A stretch of 64,000 nt of DNA from Ophioderma brevispina (GCA_023653785.1 JAMKCH010012762.1:16203-80202); one strand, 5' to 3'; numbered from the stretch's first letter, positions 1-14,879 are shown. Numbers and translations are program-made. Notes: generated by a model not told the origin, from the sequence alone.

Positions 1-3000
1 TGGACATTCCAACAAAAGTGAATTGGACATATGTACACCATATGCGAAGATAATTAAAATCAGGAAACGGGACGAAGAGGATGACAACTGCGTACATAAT
101 GATTAAGAAGCGGTGGTGGATCGCCGGGTAAAGTATTGCGAAGGTGGAAGTTAAAAGATTTAGTGATGATCCTTACATGTTCAGTCATAGGACATGTAAG
201 ATCAAACAAGACACCTAAGCGTTTTAATTGGCCGATGGGACTGGGGAAAGCATCTCAATGTCCCGACCTGATGGTTCGTATATTCTTGAGGAAAGGCCGA
301 CTTGTTTCTAAATAGGGTAGATTGAACATGCGATGAAAAATTCTGTCTTTTCATCAATTCAATTGAGTAGTTGTTACAGCGAATGTCCATTGCATGATTT
401 CATCAATTAAAAGAGCAGAAAAAGAGAGTACTTGACAGCATGCTTTGGGCGATATCACCAGTAGCAAGTCTAGGCATCAAATGTCGATGTAGCTGCAATT
501 CATTCAGCACTATACGTAGGTGTGGTAAGCAATTTATGTGCGTCCGGATGATGGATGCGATTACAGTATGTGAGTACATTATGAAAAAGATGAGGCACGA
601 CCGACAGAACCTGAGGAAGACCGAAAGGGAGGATGATGCTTGTTTGAAAGGTTTGCATCCCAATGCGACACACGAAGAGAGCGTGTTTCTGCAAGGGGGT
701 AGGACCGAATCCACTGTAAGGGCGTACCTTTAATTTTGAAAGTAATCACGTATACCTAGGGTCCATGAAAGAGACATGGTCAGCGGCATGGGATTCAACA
801 GTGATCAAAAGCTGCTATGAAGAGCTAGCAGCACAATAATGTCAAACTGACTATTACTGTTGTGATCATTGCATGAGGATATCGCGTCTGACATCGCAGG
901 TACGTTGCCGTACGGTTCAAGTGACTATGGTGTTGTCGTTATTTGTAAGCTGATGGAAACTTCGTCCAGGTTAAGGTCAGTTTGAGACAAGGATGTCCTT
1001 ATCTGGGGCAGCTCAATAATTTTGCTCGCAGTAGAACTTAGACACGCAGCTATAGTTTGCACGCAGGGCGATAGGTTTTTTTATGAAGCACCTCTTTGTC
1101 TAAGGGAAGGATTTTGTGAGAGTGGGGTTGTCACGCAGCTTCCGGGAGGTCTAGCATGGAAAAACACGACAGTGACGGATAGAACTTTTTAATGGGAGTC
1201 AGTGTGTAACTGGCCTCAGCCAGAGTATGACAAAACAGTCTCCTAATGTAAGCACCCATGGAATGGTTTGGCAAGGAACATGGTCTTGAGAGGTGACGTA
1301 ATCACTTGGTACCTCTATTGTCAACAGTGGAATGGATTAAACTTCATGTATTGGAACGGTCTCATCAAGTATTGTCTCGCTTGGATCATTCATGTTTGGC
1401 CAGGACAATTATCAATGTCCCGTCTGATTTTGTAGACCTTGTCGCTGAAAACCTGGCAAATGAAGGGCTACTTAGTTCAGTGCTGAATTACGTAGGAAGG
1501 ATTGTTTAGTTTTGGGGTTCAAAGCTATTAGAGTCAGTAGGAAAAACATTTGGTTGGTTGTTAGAAATTTTCCTAGATTGTTATTACTGTAATGTAAACA
1601 TTCCTCTAGCATGAATGAAGAGGTTACCAGTCCAATGCTGATTGTACTTCAGGGGATGCATCTCAGATCGAGCACTCCTTTCTTATTTTTTTACCCATTT
1701 TTCGCTACTAAACGTCATAGCGTTGGCCGTTGTATGTCTGGCAATCATAACATTTATCTTTACTTAAAACCAAGGTGATTAGGCGTGGGTCTAAATAATG
1801 CGGGGCACGCTGTTGGAGGAGGGTGCATGGGACTCGAGTACACTTAATTAAAGACTAGTCGAAAGAGTTTACAAGAGCACCTCACAACTGAAGCGCTCAC
1901 GAAGGTCAACGAATGCCATATCCGTGAGATGTTAAAGGTCATTTGAGAAAGAGTCCTTTGTCAAAATTCTTTTATATTTTTTGATTGGCTGAACATAGTT
2001 CTCATGAGTGGTGATTTTGGCTGCTAATTGCGTAACAATGTAATCAACGATGAATCAGAGCCTAGTCCAGCAAGACGGGGTTCCCATGCCAGCAACTATC
2101 CATGTTCAAGACGAGATATGATCAGGTCCGGGTGAACCATGCTTTATTTGGTAGGGCAATAGAGTAGTGATGATGTGAAAAGCCACGATTAGCATGCCAA
2201 GAAAATTCTCCAAAAATGAGTAGACTCCGGTTTAGCGGGGCGGAGGTTCAAAACAATGCACGTTGGAAGAAATCACCCAGCCGTATCGTTTTAGCGGGAA
2301 ACAAGAGCACAATTTCTCATATAGGGAAAGTAGTCAAAACTCGTTTAAAGTGGAAAGTTGATATTATGTTGACGGACTCATTTTCCCTGGACGACTGGGT
2401 TGTGGACGATACACAGGGACGAGTCTAACACTAGTTTTGTTCATTACCACACAAGCATGCTAAAAAGAAGGTGGTGTATTAATGCTTCGGGTTTGTATTT
2501 TGAATGTTTAGGCAAGTTTGGTGGATAGTTATTCCAACTATGGTAAGACCTTCATGGGAGAAGTGCAGGGAAAGGAATAATCCCCAGGCGGCAGCTCAGC
2601 AATGGACCAACAGGATCGCTTTCAGACCCGAACCGAGGTTTCAGTCTATTCAAAATAAATGTCCAGCATCAATTCTCAATCATGTCATCATTAGAGGATG
2701 ATGGAGGCCGTTCTTTTTTACGGAAGGAACGCGGGCAGTCCATGACGGATGTGGAAGAGTAACTTTTCATTATGTTTGTGGAGCAGGTGGTCACGGATGT
2801 TGCTGGAGATATCCGTGTTGAGACATTGCCCGAGTCATGATGGGACCAATTTTGGTTTTTAGAATGTGTCTGGATATAGCTGAGGGTGCAGCGTGGTGAC
2901 GTCGGGGGATGTCCTGGATGTAGATAATGGATGAAATTATCAATGTTGGCCCGCCTGCGGGGGAATGTGAGAATGGTAGGGGTTACGATCATCTCCATGA

Positions 3001-6000
3001 CTGTTTGGTGACGGGAGTCCAGCTTACTGGCATGATTCTACGCTTCATGTGCTTCCCTCCCTGATGGGCTCTCTGTCTAAATGAATCTCATAATCATTAA
3101 TCCCAAAACTAAAGTTACAGAAAACCCTAAATTAGGAATTGTAAATTACAAGTTCTTAAATACAAATTACAGGATAGTATACACAAGGAAATACAACTAC
3201 AGAATAGGCTTATCAAGGTGCTGGTTACAAGGATCCAGAGGCTGTGTTCAGCTAAGGAATAAATTACAATTCTAAATACAATTACAGATGTTAATACAAA
3301 GATAGCATTAATTTACAATAACTATACAAGAATGCTGGTAAAAAGGGATCAGAGCTGTGTCCAGCAGGTCAGGAGGCAGGCGAAAGACGTCTAAGATGTT
3401 CGGCCTTCACCAAAAAGGGACCAAGTATAACAGACATGACAGCTGATCAAATATACACAATCCAAATATTATAGCAATTTAAGAACAGCATATAAGAGCA
3501 TATAAAAAGAAGATATAATTTTGTGAGCATAGGCCGGCAGTCATATAGGACTATAAAATTAAAACCAGATAGGATTAAACTGGCCGGAGTATGATGACCA
3601 GAGGGCAGCTGATTTGGGGGGGGCCCGCGACAGAGGACGCTTTTGCTTGTATAAGGTAGGGGTGGGGCATATGGACACACTTTTTTTCAAAAACGAGTAG
3701 ATTCGTGGGCCATTTTGGCTGCCAGCTTGAAACGATTCTAAGCACGCATTTTCAGATCAAAATGGAATTTTTGATGGTGGTGGTTCCATGGATTTTTAAA
3801 TTGTTGCATGAAAGTCAGGATGGGGAAAGTTTTGCCCAATGTTAGACATTTACTTCAATAAGAAAATGTTGATTCTCACCTATTTTGTCAGAAACTCACA
3901 CACAGATGACTTCGTATGATGCTATAAATATGGCAAAGAAGGAAAAAATATAAGAACATTATTTCTAGAATTGCGAAGGGATTCACGTGATGTGGCCTTG
4001 TATTTTCCTTTCCTATTAGTAGCTCGTCTAAGAAAAGGTTGTCGGTTACCAATTATTACGGGGATTAAAATATGCGCCAAAGATATTTGTTCTCGGAGCC
4101 GGAGTGGGAGGGAAACTATGTAAAAAATCAAACGCACTAAAAACATAAGAAAAATGTACGCACAAGATGGAATACCAGATTTGACAGAAATCATTTAGAA
4201 GGGCTATAGATTTAATTTCATATAAAAACTAGTCCATCACATACAAGGCACGAGACTTGTATGGACGTTAGGGTTATAGCGGAACAAGGAAAAGCTGCAA
4301 AAAATTTGCAACACGTTTTTGAGATATGTTATTGTGATAGAGTTTGCAAATACTTAATTATTCACAAGATTTATCCAAGACCTCACTTGTGAAACACGCG
4401 TGGCGGCAGATTGGATAAGCGCACGCAGGGACTCATGATCATAAAAAACCATTGTAAATCGTAACAGCTTCACGGAGTTGTCCGCGCTGTAGGATCAAAA
4501 AGCGCGGTGTTGAGTGTCACTGGGCAAAATACTTAATGTCTTCACATTGCCCTCGTTTACCCAAGCGTAATCCGGGGGGAACAGATTATGGGGATTTAGC
4601 CAGCTGCCGGCCTAGATGAAGCGAAGATGATGGTGACGATTCCTGTAGGCAGAGTAATACATATAAAAAGGCAACAGGCGCTTTGATCCTCGGAAAAGGC
4701 GCTTTACCAAATCGTCGGGAATTATTATTATTAGAGAATATTGTGGACAAAACGCAAGAAACAGAAATTGAAACATCAAGAAAAACATTTGTCATTATTG
4801 AATGAAACGCTCGTGATATAACGATGCGTTTGTAAATAAGAATGCTGGTACCAACGTTCCCCTAAGTGGTGCAGAATAGACATGCAGTACTGCCGTTAAC
4901 CCTAAAAAGATGCCGGGCTTTTTTGGACCCATCTCACCGCACATGGTCTGGGCGTCGGGGGGGGGGTGGGATTCGCCCCCTTAGTATCTCGAAAACAGAA
5001 TTGATGAACTTATATATGGGTGGTAGGGCTACTAGGTGGACTCAGCTTGACGCCATTCCCGAGTCCACGTGATACCAAAAAAAAGTACAAAACTATACCT
5101 TGTATGACGTCACTGTGACGTCAAGACATGAACGTCAGTTCAGAAAATGACAAAAAGAATCTAAAAAAAGTTAGCAAAATTCATGGTTTGTTTTTCGACC
5201 AGATTTTGGCAGGGCAAAAAAGATTGGATTGTTTGTCTGGGGCTATGATGTGTGTTACAAGTATGCGCACAACTGCTGCCTTAACTACAAATATAAATCA
5301 AATAATAATAAGATGATTTATAAAGAGCATAGTAGTTTGTAATCTGAAATGGATCCTAGCACAAAGAAACATAGGATTTCTTGCTGGTTCCAGTAAGTTT
5401 AAAATAGGAAAAAAGCTTTTATTCGCACGCCAATTTATCAGGGCACCAAGTCCAAAAATATTTTTTGTAGTTTCTTCTCATTTAAAAATAAAGAAATTCG
5501 CGCAAAAAATGCCACCAAAAAGGTCAGAAAATTACGGCAAAATTTATGCAAAATGCAGGACATTTGAAAGAAAAAGAGTAAGTTTGAAATTACTGTATTG
5601 TCTTTTGGCGTATTAAGAAATTTGGAATTTGAATAGATCTACAGCAGAATTAGCATAATTAGAATGGGGATGAACTTTGAATGTCATAGCTTACATAGAA
5701 ATTAGCATATTAAAGATAGCATATTACAAACCGTACAAAACACTTGGAGTCATTTTTTACATGCAGGCACAAACACGAGACGGTCACTGGACAAAACTTC
5801 AGACATTCCAGTTTCCTTCTCCATACCAAAAAACATACGCTTTGCAACTTATAAAGAAAAATAAGGTCTTTGGACCCGTCCTAACTTTTTCCCGACCTAA
5901 TATCCAATATGTTCAGTGTTGCCTTGCATTATTGACGTTTTAATTATTGACGTATAATGGGAATGTTTGCACTTATTTTGGATCCAAGTATGCAGTTCAA

Positions 6001-6770
6001 CCGTGTGCAGTCTTTTGACCTCAGAGCCTTATTGTTCGTGCTCAGTCAGACAGGGGGAGTTTTGCCGTACACCGGGATTTCTTTTTTGACCCATCTGACA
6101 CATTATGAATCGGAGTGCCCTTTCAAGGACATAAAGCGCCTTCAGAAGTTTGTCAGCAATAAAAATGGTTGTGTCAGATGGAGTCAGGTTACGGAAACTC
6201 CAAGTTACACAGTCCAACATAGCCCGTATTGTAAAGCACAACGACCACGACTCTTGGTTTTGTTAGTAATACTCAATCTATGTTCATTAGATGTTGGAAC
6301 ACTCTCTGTAGATGGGGTTCATGTACCCCCTCCCCTAATGATTGCATAAGCACGACACTTAGTCAATCTCGCTGCATTTATTATTTTCATACACTGAGCA
6401 CTGATCGCTACACATTGGATAGGCAAATATCTACGCGATGGATTAGGTCGAGCGGTTGAGAACAGAAGAAACCGGAATGTTGTCACAGAAGCCAGCGTAC
6501 GTTGCTCTACCCGTAACATTCACTCGCTTGTTGTGAGGTTTCGCTTGTCGATGATATAATGTATACTTAGAAAAGTACTTTCCTGGTTCAAGATCTGGTA
6601 AAAATACAAAGCGTTTACAATTTCTTGCTTTGTTCTGGAGTCTAATTAGGGTTGCCCTTTCGTCTGAAATTAGAAGTAATAGTTATTGCCTATTAATACG
6701 TCAAGCGGTAAATAAATATTTTTCAATACCCGACCTATAACCCACCTTTTGCGTGAGAAAACCAATACAA
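1..6770. other. No recognisable gene
   Basis: I read both strands and recognise no protein family, RNA gene or complete mobile element here. The open frames are short, cover each other on opposite strands, and have no family-like motifs. The only structure I can point to is the weak duplication near 3.2-3.4 kb listed separately. Genuine short exons of an unknown gene could be missed. Confidence 0.5.
3215..3370. repeat. Imperfect tandem duplication
   Basis: A segment with the words GCTGGTTACAAGGATC and GCTGTGTTCAGC near 3221-3253 recurs about 110 bases later as GCTGGTAAAAAGGGATC and GCTGTGTCCAGC near 3333-3364. AT-rich text with repeated AATTACA words surrounds both copies. The two copies differ by several substitutions and indels, so the duplication is old. 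It belongs to no family I can name. Confidence 0.4.
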
Positions 6771-6775
6771 AACCA

Positions 6776-7620
6776 TTACATAAGACTGGGGAATAGCCTC
6801 ATAGATCGCTCGCATGGAACAGGCTATAGGAACGGTTGGTATGGCGCTTCCGGTACTAAACATTTTCAAAGAAACGGTTAAAATATACATCTCCATAGTC
6901 AACTTACCCCAGGGGCTAATGGCCCTACCGGGAAAAATTAGAATCTCTGTATGGGATCCACTCGCTCAAGCGCTGTTTAACAAATAGTCTACGCCTATCA
7001 TGGATGTGGCGGTCTTCAAAGCCGGCTCCCACTTCTTCAGAACATGCTCACCAGATACAAGAACCACATACAAGAAGTAGAATTTAGGACGTCATCGCCC
7101 TCTATGGCTCCTCTCCGAATATGAAGAGTAGTGCAAGGATTGTTGTGATGGCTGAACTGGCTTTAACGAATATTATGTCACAGTACCTGCAGCGTTATGA
7201 AGAATATGCAAGAACGAGTCGACGTTCCTGCCAGTGATTGCGAGTCGATACGAGTTCAATGTAAATGGCATCCCCCCTCTTCTGATGCAATTCTCCATTT
7301 CACGATGCACTCCGTGATCGTCAACCTGAATAAAAATAACCTGTCATACAAAGCGGGTACCAGGCTATCCAATTTGAAAATAGCGATTATTGCCCTATTT
7401 CATATCTTCAAGGCGTTAAAACAAATATTTTCAAATCCAGCCTCTTATACCCCTTTTTCTGGATAAAACAATAGCGAAATTTCCAATACATAAGACTGGG
7501 GCAGCACCAAAAGCGATCGCTCGCAAGAAAGGCTCACAGCCCGCTTCCCCATACTCAAGAGTTGGTGAACAAGAACAGGGGAGAAGAAAACGTTAAAGGA
7601 GGGAAACAGTCCGATTATGC
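6776..7620. repeat. Degenerate internal repeat, partner at 14.1 kb
   Basis: The word ACATAAGACTGGGG followed by GATCGCTCGCA occurs at about 6778 and again at about 7489, roughly 0.7 kb apart, with drifting sequence around each copy. Between them, 7205-7340 (GTCGACGTTCCTGCC, GATTGCGAGTCGA, TTTCACGATG, ATACAAAGCG in this order) matches 14103-14245. This looks like one dispersed repeat family present at least twice in the window. I see no coding capacity in it. Confidence 0.45.
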
Positions 7621-10254
7621 AGGCAATATAATTTTTGTTAATATAATCTTCATCCAATAAAAACTTTCACTCTGCAAGAAAGTAATATGTATATAATAAG
7701 CCCTTCTCATACACCATAATGGAATGAAAATCTGATAAATGTATTAACACTCACAACCTAACCTAAATGGATAGGAGGTCAACAGCTCCTGTATCCAGAT
7801 AATAGCACTAACCTACGGAGTATGTCGGCATGCTGCTTATTCATAAGCTCTAGATTGAGGAGGGAAACTGTGATGGAAAGTCTTGTCTTGAAACATCTGA
7901 GATGTACCATCCTAGCATGTCTCTGATCTCCACTCTCCCATGGCTCTTGAAAAAGCCTGTCATGAGACACCCCAGGTTAGCAGCCGCAGATGCACCACCA
8001 CTTCTAAGACTGCATTCCAAATTTCTTGGGTTCCAATCCGACAGAAAAGAGCGCCTGTCTGAAAAGATTGTAAAATTCTAGAATATGATACTGGGGCTTA
8101 CCCTCGAGTAAGCGATGGGGAGAGGTTTGATAATATTACAAAAAAAGATTTGCAACTGCGAAATAGAAAATCTTTCATCCGAAGCATGGGTCATAATTTA
8201 GCAACACTCAAGGATAACCGCTTTAAGTGGCAGCTAACAGGGCAGGTTGAGACGTATATTAGTAGCGCCTTATATACACCCATGCGGCGACTGCCTGAAA
8301 AATATTCAGTCGTTGAGCTATGCAAATAAAAAACATACATATGTGAAACGATATAGATTGGAGTCACATCTGCGATGATACTAATCAAGCTCATGATATT
8401 GAGACAATTCCGCTAAGCCATTAAAATCATACGCAATAATCTGATCTCGAAATATAGGTTGATACTGGAGTCCTGTGCTTCACTTGTAGGTTTAGCACCA
8501 ACAACTTTTTCATGAACCTAATAGATAACATCTATTGCAGGAAGCGTAGAATCGCGGGGATTCATGTGATCAACAGCGCAGCATAATTACAGTCATATCT
8601 CCACTTAATGGCATAAAGTGATGAGTTTCTATCTGGAATACGGCGCTATAATCTGGTACAAGATGGGTCATAAAAGTATCTACTCACAATAATTCATGGA
8701 AAGCCGGCATTGCAGTACCTTATTATCTGATACACCCATTTTTCAGCAAATGTTGATGAAACGACTATTGTTACTGAGAGTGTAGTCTCGGTTTGCTTGT
8801 TGACGGACATCAAGAACCTTACGGCAGTCAGAGTGATGAGTATCCAGATACCGACCGCATAAAAATACGAAACAAAAGTGGACTCTTTGAACTCAACTTA
8901 AGCCGATTCAAAAATTAAACAATAACTCCAAAGTATCAGCAGAACGCTTAATTGTACCGAGAGCCCGTGTTACCCATGTCATCAACGCAAGCGGCCTCTA
9001 GAATATGCTATCAGCTGCAGAAAGAAATCAATGATTTCTCGAATAGTCCATACGGCATATAAAATTCATATGCTATGTTTAATACTCCCCAGGAACACCA
9101 CCCCCAAAAGATCACTGATGAGTTAGTCGTGAACCTTACGAATTGCAAAAATTAATGCTTATTATATGGCAACAGACATATATATATGGATATTCAAATG
9201 CAGACGCCAACGCACAAGGGCGGGAAGCTTTAACAGGCCCTCAAGTGTTGAGCTGGGAGTACTTGGCCAAGGCTAAGGGAATAAAGAGGTGTCCAGGCAC
9301 GCCAACCAATTATTTTTCACCGCCTCCAGAGTCATATGCAAACGCAATCCACAACACCATTGCGATCCCGGACACCAAACCTTGGAATTGATTTGGCCAA
9401 TTTAGCCTTGTAATCCGTTGTTGTGGCGTAAGATCTATCAAACCACCGAAAAGCGGTGTGGCCCCCACTAATGCTGGTCAATAAAGCCGAAAAAAATGGG
9501 GAGTACACCCCCCAATCATCAGTATCTATTGCTCGACGCAGAGGGGTGCATCCGCGAACGTCGTTCACATCCCTTGTAGCAGAGGCACTGTAGTGTAAAG
9601 AGTGTGCGCATTAAGGATAAATTGGAATTTTTGGCCACACAAGTACTTAGGCTTGTGAGTAATCCCACGTAAAAATAATGATGGTAGCCTGCCGCAACCC
9701 CCCTAATGGCCCCAGCTTGGGTTCAGAGGTTTATCAGGGGCTCAAGCAAATTGAAAATGTTCTAAAATGTGGTTAAAAAGCACAGCAGTAGGGTTGTTTG
9801 TCTGGATTATCAAGGTTCTCAGAAAAGGTATAGTTGTACACATATCTAAGGAATCTTACTAGTGTACGGAGTTATGGGAGTAATAAAGAAATGTGAAAAG
9901 ATGAGCGAAAAAGTTACAATTTTGGTCTTGTCGTACTAGGTCAAAAGTTAAAATGTGCTTTGATTCAGTTAAATGTGCATGCAAAATTGTTTCTCCTAGG
10001 CCTTATAGGATTGGAAATACGAGGACTAGTTGGCCTTACGTGTATGCTTAGTTTCACGTATCCAACAAACATGTCAATAGGTCATATAATCCATAGCTCT
10101 GACCAATAAGAGGTTACTTGATGTAGCCATTTTGGTTAATAACAGACACGAAGAGTATAGTCAAAAATCTATTCCCTATATTCAGTTGCCTATTAGTGGT
10201 TTACAGGTATTTAAAACGAACAATTTGTTGAAAACAATTTTACACTAATTGAAA

Positions 10255-10480
10255 ATTGGAGCTAAAACTTTTAATTTTTGACCCCTGTACAAACCTAAAA
10301 CAATTGCCTTTTTACCAATTTTTTACAGTTTTCATCTCCCATAGACAGTCCTACAAAATTATAAGGTCACAGGTAGTATACCTAACTATTACCTTTTTGG
10401 ATCCTTGTAACCAGGACAGACATCATGGTGTGCTTTTCAACCATCAAGCGCGAATTGGTAAAAATTTTTACCCACTGGGT
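10255..10480 (+). repeat. Single arm of the foldback family seen at 51.65-52.65 kb
   Basis: The words GACCCCTGTACAAAC and GGTGTGCTTTTCAAC in this stretch are diagnostic of the repeat that forms both arms of the palindrome at 51.65-52.65 kb. A related copy lies at 14.9-15.8 kb. Here only one orientation is present and it is diverged. No protein is encoded. Confidence 0.45.
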
Positions 10481-12796
10481 TAATTGGAATCCAAGCTGGG
10501 GCCATGAAAGGACGTTGGCAAGGGTGGTACATCAATTTTTTTTGCATTTCAATGTATTAAAAGTATCGTTGTAGCTAAAATTACCAGCACAATTTTATCC
10601 GGATTGCACACTCACATAAAGATCTGTGCCACTACAGATCCCAATATTTGGAGTTCCATTTTGTGGCACTAAAGCGATATGATTACCATCTATTATCTTT
10701 GCAAAATTGATATACATTCCAAAAATCATCAGTATGGAAATCAGTATTCTATAATCCTCCCTTACGATAGAATCGCACGAATACCTTTTGGTCACAGTAT
10801 AACATTTTACTTTCTTACCCAAATTCGTCTAGGCGCAAATGCTTGCACCGCTAACCTGAAGAGACTAATTCCCTCCATGCGGGAGCTTTTTTTCACTATC
10901 TTTACGACCAGTACCCGTTTTACAGTTGAAACACCATTTCTTACCTTGTCAAAGCCCTATGAGCCTGTACTATCATTGCATTGTGGATAGTGAATAACCT
11001 GTGGGTAACGAATTTCCTAGTCAAAAAAACAATCTCTGGTGTAAGATTTCTTTTTTTGTTTTTTAATTTATTTTGTCCGACAGAAGAGAGTGTACTCCAA
11101 CACCAACTATCACTTGTCCAAAATATATAGATTTGATCCCTAATTTTGATCGCTTTACGACACTTAATGTAACTCAAATATCTCGTTTTCACTTGAGAAA
11201 TAGCACCCACATATATAGATATAACGACATGATATTCCCCGACGACAGACGCCAGCTTCTTTGCTGAAACCAGGGACAATGCCGTTTTGCCATAAATCAA
11301 TGAATAATATATCAATGTTGACGTATTCTCTCTATAAACTTCTATGATACAAACCATTCTGTAATGACCAAGTTACTACCTAGCCAATATACGCTTTTGA
11401 ACTGGATCCACTGGGTTTTTTCTTTCGATTTGGCAACCAAAAACCTGCATTTAGGAGGTCGGATATCTTAATCGATTAGCACTCTCGCATGCACATTATT
11501 CTTACTTCTTAGGCTCTACCCCAAGTCATCTAATGAAAAAGATCACAATGAAAATACCCAAACCTTCTTCCAATGATGACACCAGGGGGGTCAGGCAACT
11601 TGGTTAAGCCCAACATAGGGTGCTGTTGATGAAAGTCCAAACCCCGGTAAATTCTGTGAAAAAGAAAAATTTCTGACACCAGGCACCAAATCCCAGTGAA
11701 AATCAAAGACAAACTCGGTATGGGGCTTATGGATATGATCATAAAAATGTAAATTATGGTACCTGATTTCCAGATCAAATGAAAAAAGAAAATATTCCTT
11801 TCTTAAAATATGTTTAATGTCCACATTCCATCTCCGAAATCTACTGAACTTTTCTTTTTGTGCCAAAATAATGATTAATGTATCTTAGGTCAAGACATTA
11901 ATCTTAGTTTACCTAACTTTGATTTGAAAGAGGAGAGTGAGCGGTTGACAGCATGAGGAACATCAAAACATGCAGTAAAACAATTAAACTCCTTACTTAA
12001 CAACTCGAAATCGCCTCTGAAACAAAAGGATATTCAGATAACGCCGATTATTTTTGAAAACTGCACGAGGCGGCATCTCCAAAATGGTAATTCTTATCCA
12101 TATTGGGATAATGTCCATAAACACAAAATGCAGAAGCTGAAATTTTTCCAAAAGTCAATGGAATCTTTAAGTCTGCCTTTAAATAGGGCTCTGGCTTGCC
12201 TTGCTCGAATATTCATGTCATTTTCACAAAAATGCTGATTTTACACGGCCAACAATCTGCATAGCGATTGAATCCAGTCCACACGGCAACATCTTCAAAA
12301 TATACCGGTTGCTACATGAAGCGCACATTATGTGCAGCCTTGTAGATAACATTTTTCTCTGCCATTTATCTGTCAATACGAATGAAAATCATAAAAATCG
12401 TAATCCTCCTATCACATCAAACTCAGGTAAATCAACAGTTCATATGCAGGACGTGAATTCAAGAAAGAAGAGAAACATTCTGTGTCATGTAAAACATCAA
12501 ACTACAGCATTATACAAAACTAATCTGCGACACAAGCCCGCAACATTCTGAATAAGAAAAACTAACATTTATCGAAACCCGCTGAAGGACTTTTCGCAAG
12601 CCGTACCTGTTAATCCTACTGGAACCTTAGCTTCCACTAATGTGTAGAGCTGTGGTGTTGTCGATTTGTGCGTAGTTTGTAATTTGCTCTTTGTGTGGTT
12701 ACAAGTTACGACGCCTAGTGCCCAGCTTTCCATCATTACCTGGATAGCACAATCGTCGGTGCTTTGACGGACGGTTCTTGGCCATACCAGGATTAC

Positions 12797-13055
12797 TTGC
12801 ATGTTTAACCCACATTTCGGATTTATCATGACCTGATAGCTCGAAAAGATTCACTGGGCTGCTTAGCAGTATGAATGAGCCTTGGCACGAATCGGCAGAG
12901 TCTAAAAGCGCCCACGTCTTAGAGCATTCGGACGATGCGTTCTTCTCCTCTGTCACATTGAAGCAGTGATTGAGCCTGTGCGGAAGTTCTTTTGCATCAA
13001 CTCCCGAGTCATCGCTAATTCTCAGAATGGTGATATTCATCAACAGCTTTCCAAC
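12797..13055 (-). CDS. Candidate exon of an unidentified gene
   Basis: Read on the - strand, this stretch is open in one frame for 86 codons. It follows a pyrimidine-rich stretch ending in TAATTAG (acceptor) and ends before GTAATC (donor after CAA). The translation looks like protein: it includes ITILRISDDSGVDAKELP, then HCFNVTEE, KTWALLDSAD, and FILLSSPVNLFEL followed by a W-containing end (SEMWVKHA). The alternating beta-like strands and final amphipathic Trp segment are loosely like the end of a pleckstrin-homology fold, but I do not recognise a family and this is only a shape comparison. No partner exon could be placed nearby, so it is either one exon of a larger - strand gene or a chance open frame. 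Confidence 0.33.
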
Positions 13056-14099
13056 CTAATTACACAAATATAAAGAGGAAATAGTCAGAAAGAATTGAGA
13101 ATACCATTATTAATAGTTTAAATTCGACGGAGATTACGAACCATTTATTATATAGTAGTTGTATCTGATACTAGCAATGTGCGAGACTACTCTATAATAC
13201 ACAACTTCAGCCAAGCGTGGCGATTCTTTCTCGTTTCAGCGTACATCGTGAAATCCGCAAATTCAAATTACTTATTAGATTCCCGAGTACGAATTACGAC
13301 ACGAGTTTAGCTTGCGTTGTAAGTAAAATATGGAGAGTCAATCAGATGCAATATTAAGGGATTAACCCGAGTACAAAAAAGCGAAAGTCTACAAAACCAC
13401 AAGTGCATTGACATAATGACAAGGCCCGTTGCCACATACAACGATGCTTCTTTAAAATAATGCCAAATAAAACATTAATGTAGACACCATATTCACCAAC
13501 CGTGCATATAAAATTTAGTATAAATTATAGGTAAAATACATATAAACAAAACTGCAGTACTCTTTTGTCTGCAAGGGACCGACCATATTAATTTGTTTCT
13601 TCTTGTTAATGTATTCTAACGATGTTCTTGAAAGAAAGTTTTGCCTCTTCATTACGCCTCCTTTTCTGCAACACACCAAGTCCAACGCGGACTGAATTAC
13701 GACTTGCTTGAAAAACATGGCCACGAGCATTAAATTCAAATTGTCTTGCAATTTGTCTACCTTGAACTTCTAAAATGATAAACCGCAGATTTCTTTTGAT
13801 TCCTCTCCAATGTTCGCATTTGCCGTGCAGGAACACTTCATCTCATTGTCTCTTTTGAGCGGACTGAAAGGTGCTCCGTCAAAATAAGTCTGAAGAGAGC
13901 TCTCACATGCCTCTCTTACTAGTTGTAGGATTGGATAGGATGTTCTTTAGATAAATTCACGATCTGGTTCTTGTATCCGATCGGCCTGGGTACTTGAACA
14001 GTCTAAGGATTCACGGATGTTCACTGACAGAAACTCGGTCTCCTTGCGACATGGCACGCAAATTATCGACTATTAGCCTAAAAAGATTAGAGAGCTAAA

Positions 14100-14245
14100 T
14101 GAAGTCGACGTCCTTGCCGTCGATTGCGAGTCGAACGAGGTCGCAATGAAATGCCCCCCTCCCTTGTTCAATTCCTCCTTTTCACGATGAACTCCGGGAC
14201 GTCACCTGCTGAAACGCATAAACGCTCATACAAAGCGTTGGTTCA
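14100..14245. repeat. Partner copy of the 7.2-kb repeat
   Basis: GTCGACGTCCTTGCC, GATTGCGAGTCGAA, TTTTCACGATGAACTCCG and TCATACAAAGCG appear in the same order as at 7205-7340, with indels between the blocks. It has no coding potential and its family is unknown. Confidence 0.45.
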
Positions 14246-14879
14246 CAGTGTCTATCCATGAAGATATACGATGATCTATATTCGAGGCAATTCTGCGAGT
14301 GATGATTTACCTGGGTACACGTCGTAGCCCATACACTTTATAAAAAATTTTCAATGCCAAAGGGAAAAAACTATTTATGAGCAGGTGAATACTACTGCCT
14401 TGTTGCTTTCTCAGGTGTGTTGTTACAGAAGTCACATTGAAAAGAAACGGGGTCTGCTCGAGTAGAGGGATTTACATATCTCTTTTACTGTGGAATTCTT
14501 TGGGATAGAAAAGGCCCCATAACGGTTCATGCCATAGTTGTTTAATGTGTTGGGTTTGGACGGTTGGCATGTGCTTATGGTAGGTTTTTAGATGCAAGCG
14601 CATTAACTGAAGGGTGGGCGAGCCTACTGCCTTTACTATGAGAGATAGCTGTACCCCGTTTTAACACAGGTTGCATAAGAAGGTTAGATAAACGCTCAAA
14701 AGGGCCTATCTCGGGAACTATGAGAAGGTGACAAGAAGTTCGGCAGACGCGGTGGGGTGGGAATGTAAGGGATCTTCCAAGAAGTGGCTCACTCCATCCG
14801 CATTATAGTGGAGTTGAGGCCTAGGACCCAGGTCAAAATCGTGTTACCCCTCCATAGTCGAGAAAATGGTTTGACACCT

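Noticed and set aside
5957..6349. 130-codon + strand frame
   Set aside because: Its composition is unremarkable, no domain is recognised and the reverse frame is also partly open. Not reported as a gene.
10941..11357. 138-codon - strand frame
   Set aside because: No family motif, no splice borders, and the opposite strand is also open in places. Treated as a chance frame in AT-rich DNA.
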